From Calvatia gigantea (taxonomy: Eukaryota; Basidiomycota; Agaricomycetes; Agaricales; Lycoperdaceae), in contig JACAAK010000002.1 of the NCBI GenBank assembly GCA_025093985.1, positions 2,480,001 through 2,544,000 of the forward strand: a stretch of DNA of 64,000 nt, given 5' to 3'. Below, in pieces: positions 55,741-64,000 of this stretch. A program made the translations under genes and the position numbers. Numbering within the stretch: the stretch's first letter is position 1; every line of letters begins with the position of its first letter. The notes below the pieces were generated by a model that was given only the letters and a program-made list of their open reading frames with translations, did no database searches and had not been told where the DNA came from.

Positions 55741-56730
55741 TCATGCCTCAGGAAGCTCATCAAAGTCCCCATTTACTATGGCGGCCACAAGTGCTTTCTT
55801 GGTGGCAGCGATGAGGGACCTTCCATCGTTGGATCATGCTAAGAAGACAGGTGAATGGCTTCATCCATCTTGTTGGATAGGGACTGGGATGCCATTGTAT
55901 GGGAAGTCGGTGGTGGTGGAGCTGTCCCAGTAGTTCTTGACTATCGAGTTCCAATAGTGTTGGTCCTTTTCTTGTCCTGGCAACACAGTGCAGAATCTTG
56001 TGGGCAGAAGAAAAACCGATATGAGCTGTGGCGGTGTGATGGTTTTTATGAAGCGATGGAGGGTGTTGACTTCTTCTTTCATAGAGACTGTGGCTTCTTC
56101 ATCCATGGAGGTGTTGGCATGGGTCAGTGGTGTGGGGTTAACTGTGTCATGCAGTTCGGAAAGGGTGATATGAATTCTGTCTATGAGAGTGTTGATGTCG
56201 GGGTCCTCATTGGACTTGTCTCTTCCAAGCAGCTTCATGGCTATATCAGCAAGCTCGAGGAATATGTTAGTGATATCGAGGTGGTTGAAGACCTCAAGTC
56301 CCAAGTCAATTCGGCTTTGGAGTCCTTGGACGCGGTCCTGTTCATTGGGGGTAAGGGTGGATTGGTCTAATGCTTGGAAGATGGCAGGGATGTATTGGTT
56401 GGTGGAGGAGGATGCGTTGGTGAATCCTGTATACATGTCGGCAAAGGTAATACAAGCGGTGGTGAGGGTGATGTGTTGGTTTACTACTAGTCATTTGTTC
56501 TGGGCAGTGATGTTTTCGATTTCACTGTTGGTTGCCTTGTCGACATCTTTGAGAAGGGCTTTGAGGAGGCCTTGTGCTGGGGATGGTGTTTTAGCAAGGT
56601 TGAAGCGAGTTTCTTGGGGTGCCAGTGCTCTACTGCTGCCTGGTTCTGGGAATGGTAAGGAAGAGATTCTGGTAGGGGTGGGGTGAATGAGGGAGTCAAT
56701 AGTGATGCAGTTGGATTGGGAAGCAGGCAT
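55741..56730 (-). pseudogene. Gypsy2 ORF3 of element F
   Basis: ATG at 56730 to TGA at 55741-55743, 330 codons in one frame with stops at 56491, 55861 and one more near 55834. It begins MPASQSNCITIDSLIHPTPT. The open stretch 56436-55861 covers MYTGFTNASSSTNQYIPAIF, a helical middle, SMKEEVNTLHRFIKTITPPQ, CTVLPGQEKDQHYW and FPYNGIPVPIQQDG. It then ends ELPEA. It is very similar to ORF3 of D (tracts of 10-15 identical residues), with many third-position differences. The CATAAAA block lies 62 bp upstream (56799-56793). Confidence 0.83.
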
Positions 56731-56799
56731 GTTTGTTTAGTTTCTTTGTCTGGGTTGTTTGTTCGATGCTTTTTTGTGTTTTCTGCCCCCTCTTTTATG

Positions 56800-59700
56800 G
56801 GTATCCTCTGGATGCCTTTTTAGGTAGTCTCATATTGCATCTTTCGCATTCTCCAAATTGGACTCTGCTGTCCATGTATTTTCCTCATTACTGTACCCCT
56901 TTCAGTGGACTAGGAATTGATAACCCCTTCCCTGTTTTCGTCATCTGCAGATTTCCTCTACCTTGTATTCTTCTTCGTTGTTGATGATCACTGGATCAGG
57001 CGCTGGTGGTTGTTTTTGACTCAGGAACTCTGCCTGGTGCACTGGTGTCAGGAGCTGTTCATTGAATACATTATGGATGGCCCATCCCTCTGGCAATGTT
57101 AGCCAATATGCCACTTCTCCTATCTTTTCCTTAATAAGGAAAGGTCCATACTGTTTTTGGCCTAGCTTCTTTGATATTTGATTAGTATGGATGTTGGTGT
57201 TCTCCAACCATACTTTATCTCCTATTTGATATGTGCTAGTGTGGGTTCTACTGCGGTCATATTGCTGTTTCATTTTTTCTTGGTATGTCCATAGTGTTGA
57301 TGAGGCATTGTCTCAGGTGGCCTGTAATTGTTCCAGGAATGCTGTGGTGACAGGAATTGTTTGTTGCCGGCTCATTCTTGCCTTTCCATGGATTCCTTCT
57401 GTAGTTTAGGAAGAATGGTGTTTCCTGTGTTCCCCCATGTTGCTTGTCATTGTACTGGAATTCTGCAATGGGGAGCCATTCTGCCCAGTTGTCCTGGTCA
57501 TAGTTGCAGTACAGACAGATGTAGGTTTCCACTTCTCTGTTGATGTATTTGGTTTGTCCATCTGTTTGTGGATGGTATGTTGTTGATAGATTTTGTTCAA
57601 TGCTGAGCCCCTTGAATAACTCCTTGGTGAATTCTGATGCGAATTGAGGTCCTCGGTCACTGAGTACTTTCCTCAGTAATCTGTGTAGCTTCCATATTTC
57701 ATCTCGATATATTTTTGTGACATCTTTAGATGAAGCATCTGTGGTTGTCACTAAGAGTCATATCATTTTTGTGAAGCAGTCTACAATGACTAGTATTGTG
57801 TCCTTTCCTTTAGACTCTGGCAGTGGTCCAATCATGTCGACACTGATTTCTTCCCAAGGTCCATTTGGTATTGGGAGGGGGTGTAGTGGCGATTTGAGCA
57901 GTGTCATTCTTGATTTGTTTCTTTGGCAGGCTTGGCATCCCTGGATATATCTTTTTATGTCCTTTCGTATTGATGGCCACCAGTAGTCTCGGCTGATTAG
58001 TTCTGTCATCCTGTGTTGTCCTGGGTGTCCTGCGTCTGGGGTGTTGTGGTACTGTATTAGGATTTCTTCTCGTAATTTCTGGTCAGGCAGGATGTATGTG
58101 CTATTCTGTTTGTAGATAACTCCACCATCTTTGGTGAGTAGGGATCCTTGCTTCCTTAGTTCAGTTAGGACTATTGTTTCTTGTTGGGTTCAGCTTCAAA
58201 TTTGTTCTAGGAAGTTTGGTTTGATGAACAATTCTACTAGTAAGAGTACTGTGCTGTCTATGCCTTCTGTCTGTAGCCAGCTTTCTTGGATCATAGTGAC
58301 TAGTTTATCTTCTTGTCCTTCTGGCATTTGGTGGATTCGGGATAGCAGGTCGGCTTTCATGTTTGTTTTTCCAGGTACATGTCAGTAGCATGAAGTCATA
58401 GTCTTGCAGCCACAGATACCACCGTGCTTGTTATCCATTTAGCTTCTGTGGTTCTTGGTAATACTTGAGATTTTCGTGGTCAGTCCAGATTTTGAATCAC
58501 TCTTCAGTGTCCAGAAGGTAGTGTCTCCATTCCTTTAGGGCGTGGACAATGGCTAGCAACTCTTTGTCATATATTTCATAGTTCTGTTCTGTTGGTGACA
58601 GCGTTCGTGATGTAAAAGCAATTGGGTGCCATTTGTCTTCTTGTAGCTGTAAAAGTACCCCTCCTAATGCATAGTCCGATGCATCGACTTCTACTCTGAA
58701 TTGGCTGTGCCTTTGTGGCAATGTCAGGACAGGTTCTTCTGTGATACATTTCTTGAGTTGGTTGAACGAGTCTTGGTGCTCTTGGGTCCATTCCCATGTG
58801 GCTGCTCCTTTCAGCTTGTTTAAGGGCCCTGCAATTATACTGAAGTTTTTGATGAAACATCGATAGTAGTTTGCGAAAACCCAGGAACCTTTCTACCCCT
58901 TTGGTGTTCTTGGGTTCAGGCCTACTCCCATACTAATTTTACTTTATCCTCTTCCATTTTGATTCATCCATGTCCTACCTAAACTCCTAGCATTGGGATT
59001 TCTTCTGCATCGAAAATACACTTGGTTCACTTAAAGCATAAATTGTACTGAGCTGCTTGTTCCAAAAATTGTATTGTTCATTCCTTTAGTTGCTCCTTAG
59101 TGTCTCCCAGGATGGCGAAGTCATCCATATAGTTTACGATGTCTCTGTTTTGTAAGAGGTCATGGAAGATGCTTGTCATTATTCTAGAGAACGTTCCTGG
59201 TGAGTTGCTTAGGCCAAAATACATGACTGTTGGTTCAAAGAGCCCTTCATTGGTGAGGAAGGCAGCTTTCCATTCATCTCCTTCCTTGATCCTGATGTTG
59301 TTGTATTCCCAGATGATGTCCAACTTATTGAAGTATTTTGCTTTTCCAAGCTTGTTGATTACTTCACCAATTCTTGGTAATGGTGTTTTATCTTTGATTA
59401 CCATGTTGTTTAGTCGTCTGTAGTCTTGGATTAGCATTTTGGATCCATCTTTCTTTGGGATGAAGAATGTTGGTGCTGTATATGGGGATTTTGATGGTCA
59501 TATTCATCCCGATTCTAGGTTTTCCTTGATAAATGACTTGAGTTCATCCTGTTCTTTGACTGTCATGTTGTATGTCCCTGCACTTATTTCTTTTGGGGCA
59601 TCTTCGGTTAGGACTATCTCATGGTCCCATTCAGTTTGTTCTGGGAGTTTGTCAAATGTTGTTTTGTTGAATAAGTGTGTGAATGGTTGTATGTAGTCTG

Positions 59701-60185
59701 GTAGGTCTTCCAGCTTGGTTGGGTCTAGTTCATTTTCTTCCTCCCATAGATCTTCTGTAGTGGCTATGCTTCGTATTTTTTCAGTGATAGGAATGTTCTG
59801 ATGGGGGAATTGGCAGCCTGGTGGGCATTGGGTAAACTTGATCTCTCCATTGTTCCAATCTACCTCTGGGTTATGTTTGACTAGCCAATCATGTCCTAGG
59901 AAGACTTCTGCTTTGTCCTGTAGTTGTATGACTGAGGCCTCGATTTGTTCCTTATGTCCCTGGATGTCGATGTTGATTGTGGTGGTCTTCATTACTCTTC
60001 CACCTTGGTTAGGTGTTCTGTCTGCATTAAGTACCAAAATTTGTTGTTCCAATTTCCAGGTAGAGAGTCTTTCTTCATCTACTAGTTTTTTGCTGATACT
60101 GCTGGTTGTGCATCCTGAGTCTATGATGGTGTTGACTATTATCTCTTTTCCTGCTGTTTGTATTTTCCCTTTTAGATTTAGTTTG
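56800..60185 (-). pseudogene. Element F pol: protease to chromodomain
   Basis: Minus strand. The protease DSGCTTSSISKK lies at about 60120, and the pol N-terminal stretch 60052-59504 is open for 182 codons. The RT stretch 59437-59078 has NYMDDFAILGD with the YMDD intact (about 59115). RNase H has WTDHENLKYY (about 58485). The integrase has an H2C2 site (58009-57900; YIQGCQACQRNK), SVDMIGPLP (57840), SDRGPQFASEF (57655) and DGQTKYINREVE, where the catalytic Glu has become Lys (about 57550). GPF and chromodomain end at 57273-56830. About eight stops. The N-terminal end of pol and gag are displaced by J. Confidence 0.88.
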
Positions 60186-60813
60186 TGTTACGTGCGTTAC
60201 CTTACTTCGCAACCAGGCCTGGATCGTCTCCACTCAGGGAGAGGTTCAACGCTATAGCCCAGGAGTATTTGACAAGTCTCAATGACTTCTGTACAGGCTT
60301 CGGATCACTCCCTCGAGTAGAAGCTCGCGCTTGCCTGAGAAGTCCGAGTTAAGTGTCACTGCAGTCCCCAAGGTTGTTAGCCTTGTAGCAGATGAGCGAA
60401 GATAAGGAAGCTTGTTACTAGAATAACCTGAAGTAATACAAAGTACTACTTAAGGTTTATATACTAGTTACGAATAGGCGATGAGAGATTACGTAGTAAG
60501 TAGATATGAGTCAATGCGAACTACTACGGGTTAATTGGTAATCTAAGGAATCATAGGGATAGGTGAGATGAATACAGAAGAACGAGTATGAGTCATAAGA
60601 AGATAGAGTCAGGTAAGGAGAAGTACGATGATGGGAAAAGATGAGGATGAAACAGGAACATGATTCAGAATGAATCCTAAGAAGCAAAAGTAGAAGTACA
60701 TGTGATAAATAAATAAAGAACGGACCGGGGTATACAAGAAGAAGAATGGAAAGTCTGTACGGAAGGTTAATACGTTGATGCGGAGAGTCCGGGGGTGTGG
60801 TAAGTTCGTAACA
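60186..60813 (-). repeat. Element J 3' LTR (628 bp)
   Basis: TGTTACGTGCG...GTTCGTAACA on the plus strand. Same family as the solo LTRs at 43229, 44893, 46069 and 47733, but richer in CpG. It directly follows the J 3' ORF, which identifies those solo LTRs as gypsy4. Confidence 0.9.
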
Positions 60814-60846
60814 TTAGCCCGTCTCTTAGATAAATTACTCCGAAAT

Positions 60847-61200
60847 TTACGCAGATAGGACTGAGTAGTCCAAAGATACTCCGTCGTCGTAATATTCGTC
60901 GTCGAAGGCATCGCGGGGGTTTTCCAATACTTGTTCTTGGAATCGTTGTTTCATATTTTCAACAGCTTGGACGTGGTCGACATATTTCGGGCAATCTTCT
61001 GGCTTGTGTTTTGGATTGAGGGTTTCGCAGAGTCGGCAGAAGTATTGGGGGCAGGTCCAGCGGTAATGGCCAGGGCGGGTTTTTCGACAAATGGGACAAG
61101 TGGTATGGGCACAATCACTGGCCCAGTGACCTACGGCAGGGAGGTGAAGTTTGGCACATTTTTCACAAAAGGCCTTCGGGTCGAAGTTCGGGTTGTTCAT
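60847..61200 (-). CDS. Gypsy4 zinc-knuckle ORF (3' part of the accessory gag-like region)
   Basis: 117 codons from the ATG at 61200 to the stop at 60847. It starts MNNPNFDPKAF and contains three cysteine/histidine units: CEKCAKLHLPAVGHWASDC (CX2CX9HX4C), CPICRKTRPGHYRWTC and CRLCETLNPKHKPEDC (both CX2CX6HX4C). These resemble retroviral zinc knuckles with a longer loop, so nucleic-acid binding is likely. An acidic tail (DAFDDEYYDDG) follows. The ATG overlaps the stop of the preceding frame as ATGA. In the intact element it could be the C-terminal part of a single gag-like protein or a separate reinitiated protein. Confidence 0.7.
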   Translation of the reverse strand: MNNPNFDPKAFCEKCAKLHLPAVGHWASDCAHTTCPICRKTRPGHYRWTCPQYFCRLCETLNPKHKPEDCPKYVDHVQAVENMKQRFQEQVLENPRDAFDDEYYDDGVSLDYSVLSA

Positions 61201-61500
61201 AGCTCGGGGTTGGGTTGGGGTTCTTCCTCGTCCTGAGTTAGGATCGAGGGGTTTTCGAATAGGTTTCGGAGGCTTAGAAGTTGATCCAGTTGGCCCATTA
61301 AGTTGTGTATGGCCGTTTCAAATCGTTCGGGTGGGATTTGTCCGTCTGGATGGGAGAGATGTGGATGGGGAAGGTACATGCGGTTTGGGGGAGGGTTCTC
61401 TCGTGGAGGAATCGGCTCGTTGGTGTGGTCTGACCTTAGAAGGGCCAGTTCACTGGTTGGGTGGGATAGGCTTAACGCTATGCTCGTTGAGGTAGCGGGC
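61197..61500 (-). pseudogene. Gypsy4 3' ORF, middle part in a shifted frame
   Basis: Pro-rich segment (EPIPPRENPPPNRMYLPHPH) followed by a helix (PPERFETAIHNLMGQLDQLL), ending TGA in the ATGA overlap with 61200. The frame upstream of about 61480 looks like noise, while the preceding ORF (62664-61450) ends just there in another frame. A single frameshift near 61450-61480 is likely, either a mutation or programmed. Confidence 0.55.
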
Positions 61501-62664
61501 GTAAGCCTGAGGTAATCCAAGGCTTCGTGATGCCTGGATAAATAGGGCCGCTCGATCGGTAGCGTGCTCATAATCCCGAGAAAGATGTTCAAGCTGTGAA
61601 ATGGCGTCGCAGATAAAGCGCCAGTGATTTCGCTGATTGGCATTATATAGATATTCGGTGCGGAAGCGAGTTCGATGGCCTCCCTTGAGGACCATCGTGC
61701 AGAGGGATCCCTCAGATGAGAAATCAGTTCTAGCCCATAACTTCATGGGCGAAGGTCTATCGTTCGCAGAGGTGGGCTCGGGGGAGAAGCTGCTTCGCCT
61801 GTCGGGGTCTCAGTCGGATGGGTTGGCTGCGATGTAGTCCGCGGCCGAGTGTTCAGTGGGGTGTAGTTTGTCCCAGGCTGACCTGGGGGGTTTCAGATTG
61901 ATGGTGGTAGTTGTGGGGGACTTTGGAGAGGGGCCGGCGGCGGAGGGGGGAATGTGTCGTTGGTCGAGGACAGGAAGCTCTGCCCTAATAGATTTCGGGA
62001 TCCCAGCTCGCTCTGAGGGGAGTGTTGGGGTGGGGTTGTCAGCCCGGATTGGGTAGACGTACTTTGGCTTTGGCGACCAGAGGAGTCGCTGTGGGGTTGA
62101 TTTCATGTCGTAGGTGGCGGTATGGGGAGTGGCTCCGGCAACGACACTGGAGAAAGAGACTGGCGGGTCTCTTGGCTCGGGGTTGTTGGGTGGGTTTGGT
62201 ACGTCTGGCTGCTGGGAATGAAGTTGGGATACAGTGGAGCTACTTCCCATTCTTGTTGGGTAGGTAAGTCTATCCCAGGGGGTACTGGGAGATGATTCGG
62301 TGGAGGGGGGAATGTAGACGCAATCTGGGCCGATGAAAACGTCGACCCAGAATTGTTTGTTCTGGTCTGCGAATTGTTGGAGCTCGTCTTTGGTGAAGAC
62401 GGCATTCGGGAGGGTGATAATAGGCTTTTCGAGCAATTCGTTAATTTGGACGGTGGGGAGAATTGGGGTTTCGTGGCCCACAGGTGTGACGGTGGGAGGG
62501 TAGGATATAGGAATATGAGGGGAGGAGGGGAGAGAATGGGCCTTTCTGATTGGGGAATTGTTCTTTGTAGAAAAGGAAGAGATTGAAGAGAGGGAAGGAG
62601 AGGGGGATGAGGCTACAATGGCCGCTTTCTTTCCCTTCTTATAGTTCTTCTGGGTTGGTGCCAT
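61450..62664 (-). pseudogene. Gypsy4 3' ORF, gag-like N-terminal and capsid-like part
   Basis: ATG at 62664 (MAPTQKNYKKGKKAA), then a Ser/Pro-rich low-complexity region of about 280 residues. A single TGA follows at 61810-61812, and the same frame continues through NRNHW-like and ISQLEHLSRDYEHATDRAAL to PPNQ and a stop at 61450. No similarity to the gypsy1 or gypsy2 gags is visible, but together with the zinc knuckles downstream the layout is that of a gag. Its place downstream of pol, in the same orientation, is seen in both J and K. Whether another gag exists upstream of pol cannot be seen. Confidence 0.7.
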
Positions 62665-62726
62665 TGGTGGTTCGGTTTGTGGAAGTGTTGTTAAGGAATG
62701 ATGGAGAAGTTGGGTGAATCCTGGAT

Positions 62727-62734
62727 TATTTATA
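62727..62734 (-). promoter_or_regulatory. TATAAATA between pol and 3' ORF (element J)
   Basis: 33 nt after the pol stop and 62 nt before the ATG at 62664, followed by a pyrimidine-rich leader (CCAACTTCTCCATCATTCC). Element K has the same octamer at the identical distance from its pol stop, although the surrounding sequence has diverged. Confidence 0.6.
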
Positions 62735-62767
62735 TCTTTTAGGTGGGACGGAAACTAGGTGGTGTTC

Positions 62768-64000
62768 TCATTGGTATTTTTGTAACATTTCTTGGGCATG
62801 TGGTAAGAGTTGTGCTTCGTTTTCCCAAGAGTTTTCTTCGTGGCTGTAACCTTTCCACTTGATGTAGTATTCCCTTTGTTTATTCTTGGTTCTATGGTTC
62901 AAGATGCCTTCGATTTCATATTCTTCTTCTCCTTCTATTATGTCAGGGAGAGGTGGTTGTGGGTTTGATCCATGGGTATTGTTTTCGGTGTATTCGGAGA
63001 GAAGGGTAGCGTGGAATACGTTGTGAATTTTCCATGTTTCAGGTAGTTTCAGTCGGTAGGAGAGCGGCGATAAGACTTCTTTGATAGTGAACGGTCCAAG
63101 GCGTTTTGGCGCGATCTTGTTTGATTTGAATGGGAGTTTCAGGTTTCTCCGTTCAAGCCACACTTTTTGTCCTAGGGCGAAGGGTTTGAATTTTGCTTTG
63201 ATTCGTTGTTCCATGCGTTCCATAGCTAGTTTGTGGGCAGCAATTGCTTCTCTTCGTGCATGGTCTAGGAGTTCTATTCGTTCTTCAGTAGTGGTGAAAT
63301 TTGATTCCTCTAGAATAGTGGGTATTCCATGGGGTTTTGTTCCGTACATGAGTTCAAAAGGGGTTTGTTTCCGGTCTGAATGTGTTCGTGAATTGTGGGA
63401 GAATTCGAGGATTGGGAGTGCTTTAGACCAGGAGGAGGGATTTCCTGTACAGTAGATAGATAGGTACGCTGCAATTTCCTGATTGAATCGTTCTGTTGTT
63501 CCATCCGATTGAGGGTGGTAGGCTGATGAGAATGATTGGGTGATTCCAAGTCGTTTCATGAGAGCTTGACTGGAGTTTGCTCGGAATCTGGGGTCACGGT
63601 CAGAGATTATCTTGTCCGGTAGTCCGAATCTGGTGTAGACCTTGTCTATAATTATGTTGGCAATTCCTTTGGCGGTGATTTCCTTTGTACAAGGAGTGAG
63701 AATTACCCCCTTCGTAAGTCCATGGTCCACTATGGACAAGATTGAGTTGAATCCGTGGGATTTTGGCAAATCAGTCAGCAGATCCATAGTGATATGGGCG
63801 AATGGTCTAGTAGATATCGGCGGTGGTATTGGTTGCAACGAAGGGTGGGAAGGATTTCGGTTAATTTTGAATTGTTGGCATTCGCTGCATCCTTTAACAT
63901 AATTTCGTACGAAGGTACTCATTCCTGGCCAATATACTTCAGCTTTGGTGAGGCGATAAGTTTCTTGTTCTCCAGGGTGTCCGACCGAAGGGTGGTCGTG
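62768..64000 (-). CDS. Element J pol, integrase and chromodomain (partial, open to the window edge)
   Basis: An open frame of 410 codons with no stop, running off the right end. It contains the end of the H2C2 zinc site (HDHPSVGHPG, KGCSECQQFK) and the integrase core with HITMDLLTDLP (first Asp, about 63795), SDRDPRF (second Asp, about 63600) and GTTERFNQE (catalytic Glu, about 63495). All DDE residues are intact. Next come LEFSHNSRTHSDRKQTPFEL, the GPF segment KRLGPFTIKEVLSPLSYRLK (about 63100-63045) and a chromodomain EYEIEGILNHRTKNK with YYIKWKGYSHEENSWENEA (about 62940-62810). The integrase would insert the element cDNA and the chromodomain would steer it to marked chromatin. Best-preserved gene in the window. 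Confidence 0.92.
   Translation of the reverse strand, partial: HDHPSVGHPGEQETYRLTKAEVYWPGMSTFVRNYVKGCSECQQFKINRNPSHPSLQPIPPPISTRPFAHITMDLLTDLPKSHGFNSILSIVDHGLTKGVILTPCTKEITAKGIANIIIDKVYTRFGLPDKIISDRDPRFRANSSQALMKRLGITQSFSSAYHPQSDGTTERFNQEIAAYLSIYCTGNPSSWSKALPILEFSHNSRTHSDRKQTPFELMYGTKPHGIPTILEESNFTTTEERIELLDHARREAIAAHKLAMERMEQRIKAKFKPFALGQKVWLERRNLKLPFKSNKIAPKRLGPFTIKEVLSPLSYRLKLPETWKIHNVFHATLLSEYTENNTHGSNPQPPLPDIIEGEEEYEIEGILNHRTKNKQREYYIKWKGYSHEENSWENEAQLLPHAQEMLQKYQ

Larger units (their letters stand above)
55427..60185 (-). mobile_element. Element F, gypsy2, nearly complete 3' two-thirds
   Basis: 3' LTR (55427-55722), ORF3 (55741-56730) and pol from chromodomain back to protease (56800-60185), minus strand. 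It is inserted in the gag of element I and cut at 60185 (GTTTG) by gypsy4 element J. CpG content and catalytic motifs are better kept than in C, making it one of the younger gypsy2 copies. Confidence 0.88.
60186..64000 (-). mobile_element. Element J, gypsy4 chromovirus, 3' portion
   Basis: The innermost and probably youngest element of the right chain. Minus strand: pol (64000-62768, 5' end beyond the window), a 103-bp gap with TATAAATA, a gag-like 3' ORF in pieces (62664-60847), the polypurine stretch AAGAGACGGG (about 60818-60827) and a 628-bp LTR (60186-60813). GTTTG (60181-60185) is the expected target duplication. The region is CpG-rich and the integrase frame is undamaged, so J may be recent. 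Confidence 0.87.

Noticed and set aside
61151..62586. Gly/Arg-rich plus-strand ORFs across the gypsy4 3' ORF
   Set aside because: Shadows of the Pro/Ser-rich minus-strand protein, whose start is matched in element K.

Overview
The window is fungal DNA, most likely from a filamentous basidiomycete (inference). It holds Ty3/gypsy chromoviruses, Ty1/copia elements and a Tc1-like DNA transposon, and one gene has a 47-bp GT-AG intron with a fungal-type branch site. I found no host single-copy gene, tRNA or rRNA: essentially all 64 kb is transposable elements nested inside one another, as in gene-poor heterochromatin.

Four LTR families are present. Gypsy1 has a 548-bp LTR (copies A and B). Gypsy2 has LTRs of about 306-310 bp (elements C, D, F, G, H, I plus solo LTRs). 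Gypsy4 has an LTR of about 628 bp (elements J and K plus solo LTRs). Copia has a 409-bp LTR (Copia1 and Copia2). Most borders are marked by TG...CA ends and 5-bp target-site duplications (TSDs), so the nesting can be read directly.

Left half: gypsy1 copy A (from 1) is split by an unclassified 1.3-kb insertion X. X is split by full-length gypsy1 copy B (2469-16982, TSD GAAGG), and B is split by Copia1 (6236-13033, minus strand, TSD CATCT). Copy A resumes at 17763 and is split again by gypsy2 element C (19135-43025, TSD CCATC). C contains an 844-bp poly(A)-type retro-insertion, Copia2 (25954-32495), gypsy2 element D (32907-39286, minus) and a Tc1-like element (40562-41970). The end of copy A (43026-45564) carries two solo gypsy4 LTRs in opposite orientations. 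This block appears twice (about 43.03-45.72 kb and 45.90-48.56 kb), joined by an indel-rich stretch that looks like uncorrected long-read sequence.

Right half: a chain of unclosed insertions, gypsy4 K (49277) > G (50488) > H (52596) > I (54604) > F (55427) > J (60186). Each interrupts the previous one, and their far ends lie beyond base 64000. J, the last, has an open integrase frame running off the window.

Most frames are broken by CpG-type transitions (CGA to TGA, CAG to TAG, D to N, E to K), and older elements look more CpG-poor than younger ones. The most interesting signal is that all three Ty3 lineages carry an extra gene between pol and the 3' LTR. Gypsy1 has an antisense, intron-containing gene for a charged coiled-coil, cysteine-cluster-like protein. 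Gypsy2 has a sense ORF of about 330 residues (ORF3) with no recognised domain and a conserved TATA/polypurine block in front. Gypsy4 has a gag-like protein with three zinc knuckles downstream of pol, behind a TATA box at exactly the same distance in both copies. Several duplications (24.6-25.5 / 32.5-33.4 kb, 25.5-25.95 / 26.5-26.97 kb, 39.6-40.5 / 42.0-42.8 kb, 43-45.7 / 45.9-48.6 kb) may be assembly artefacts and need long-read confirmation.
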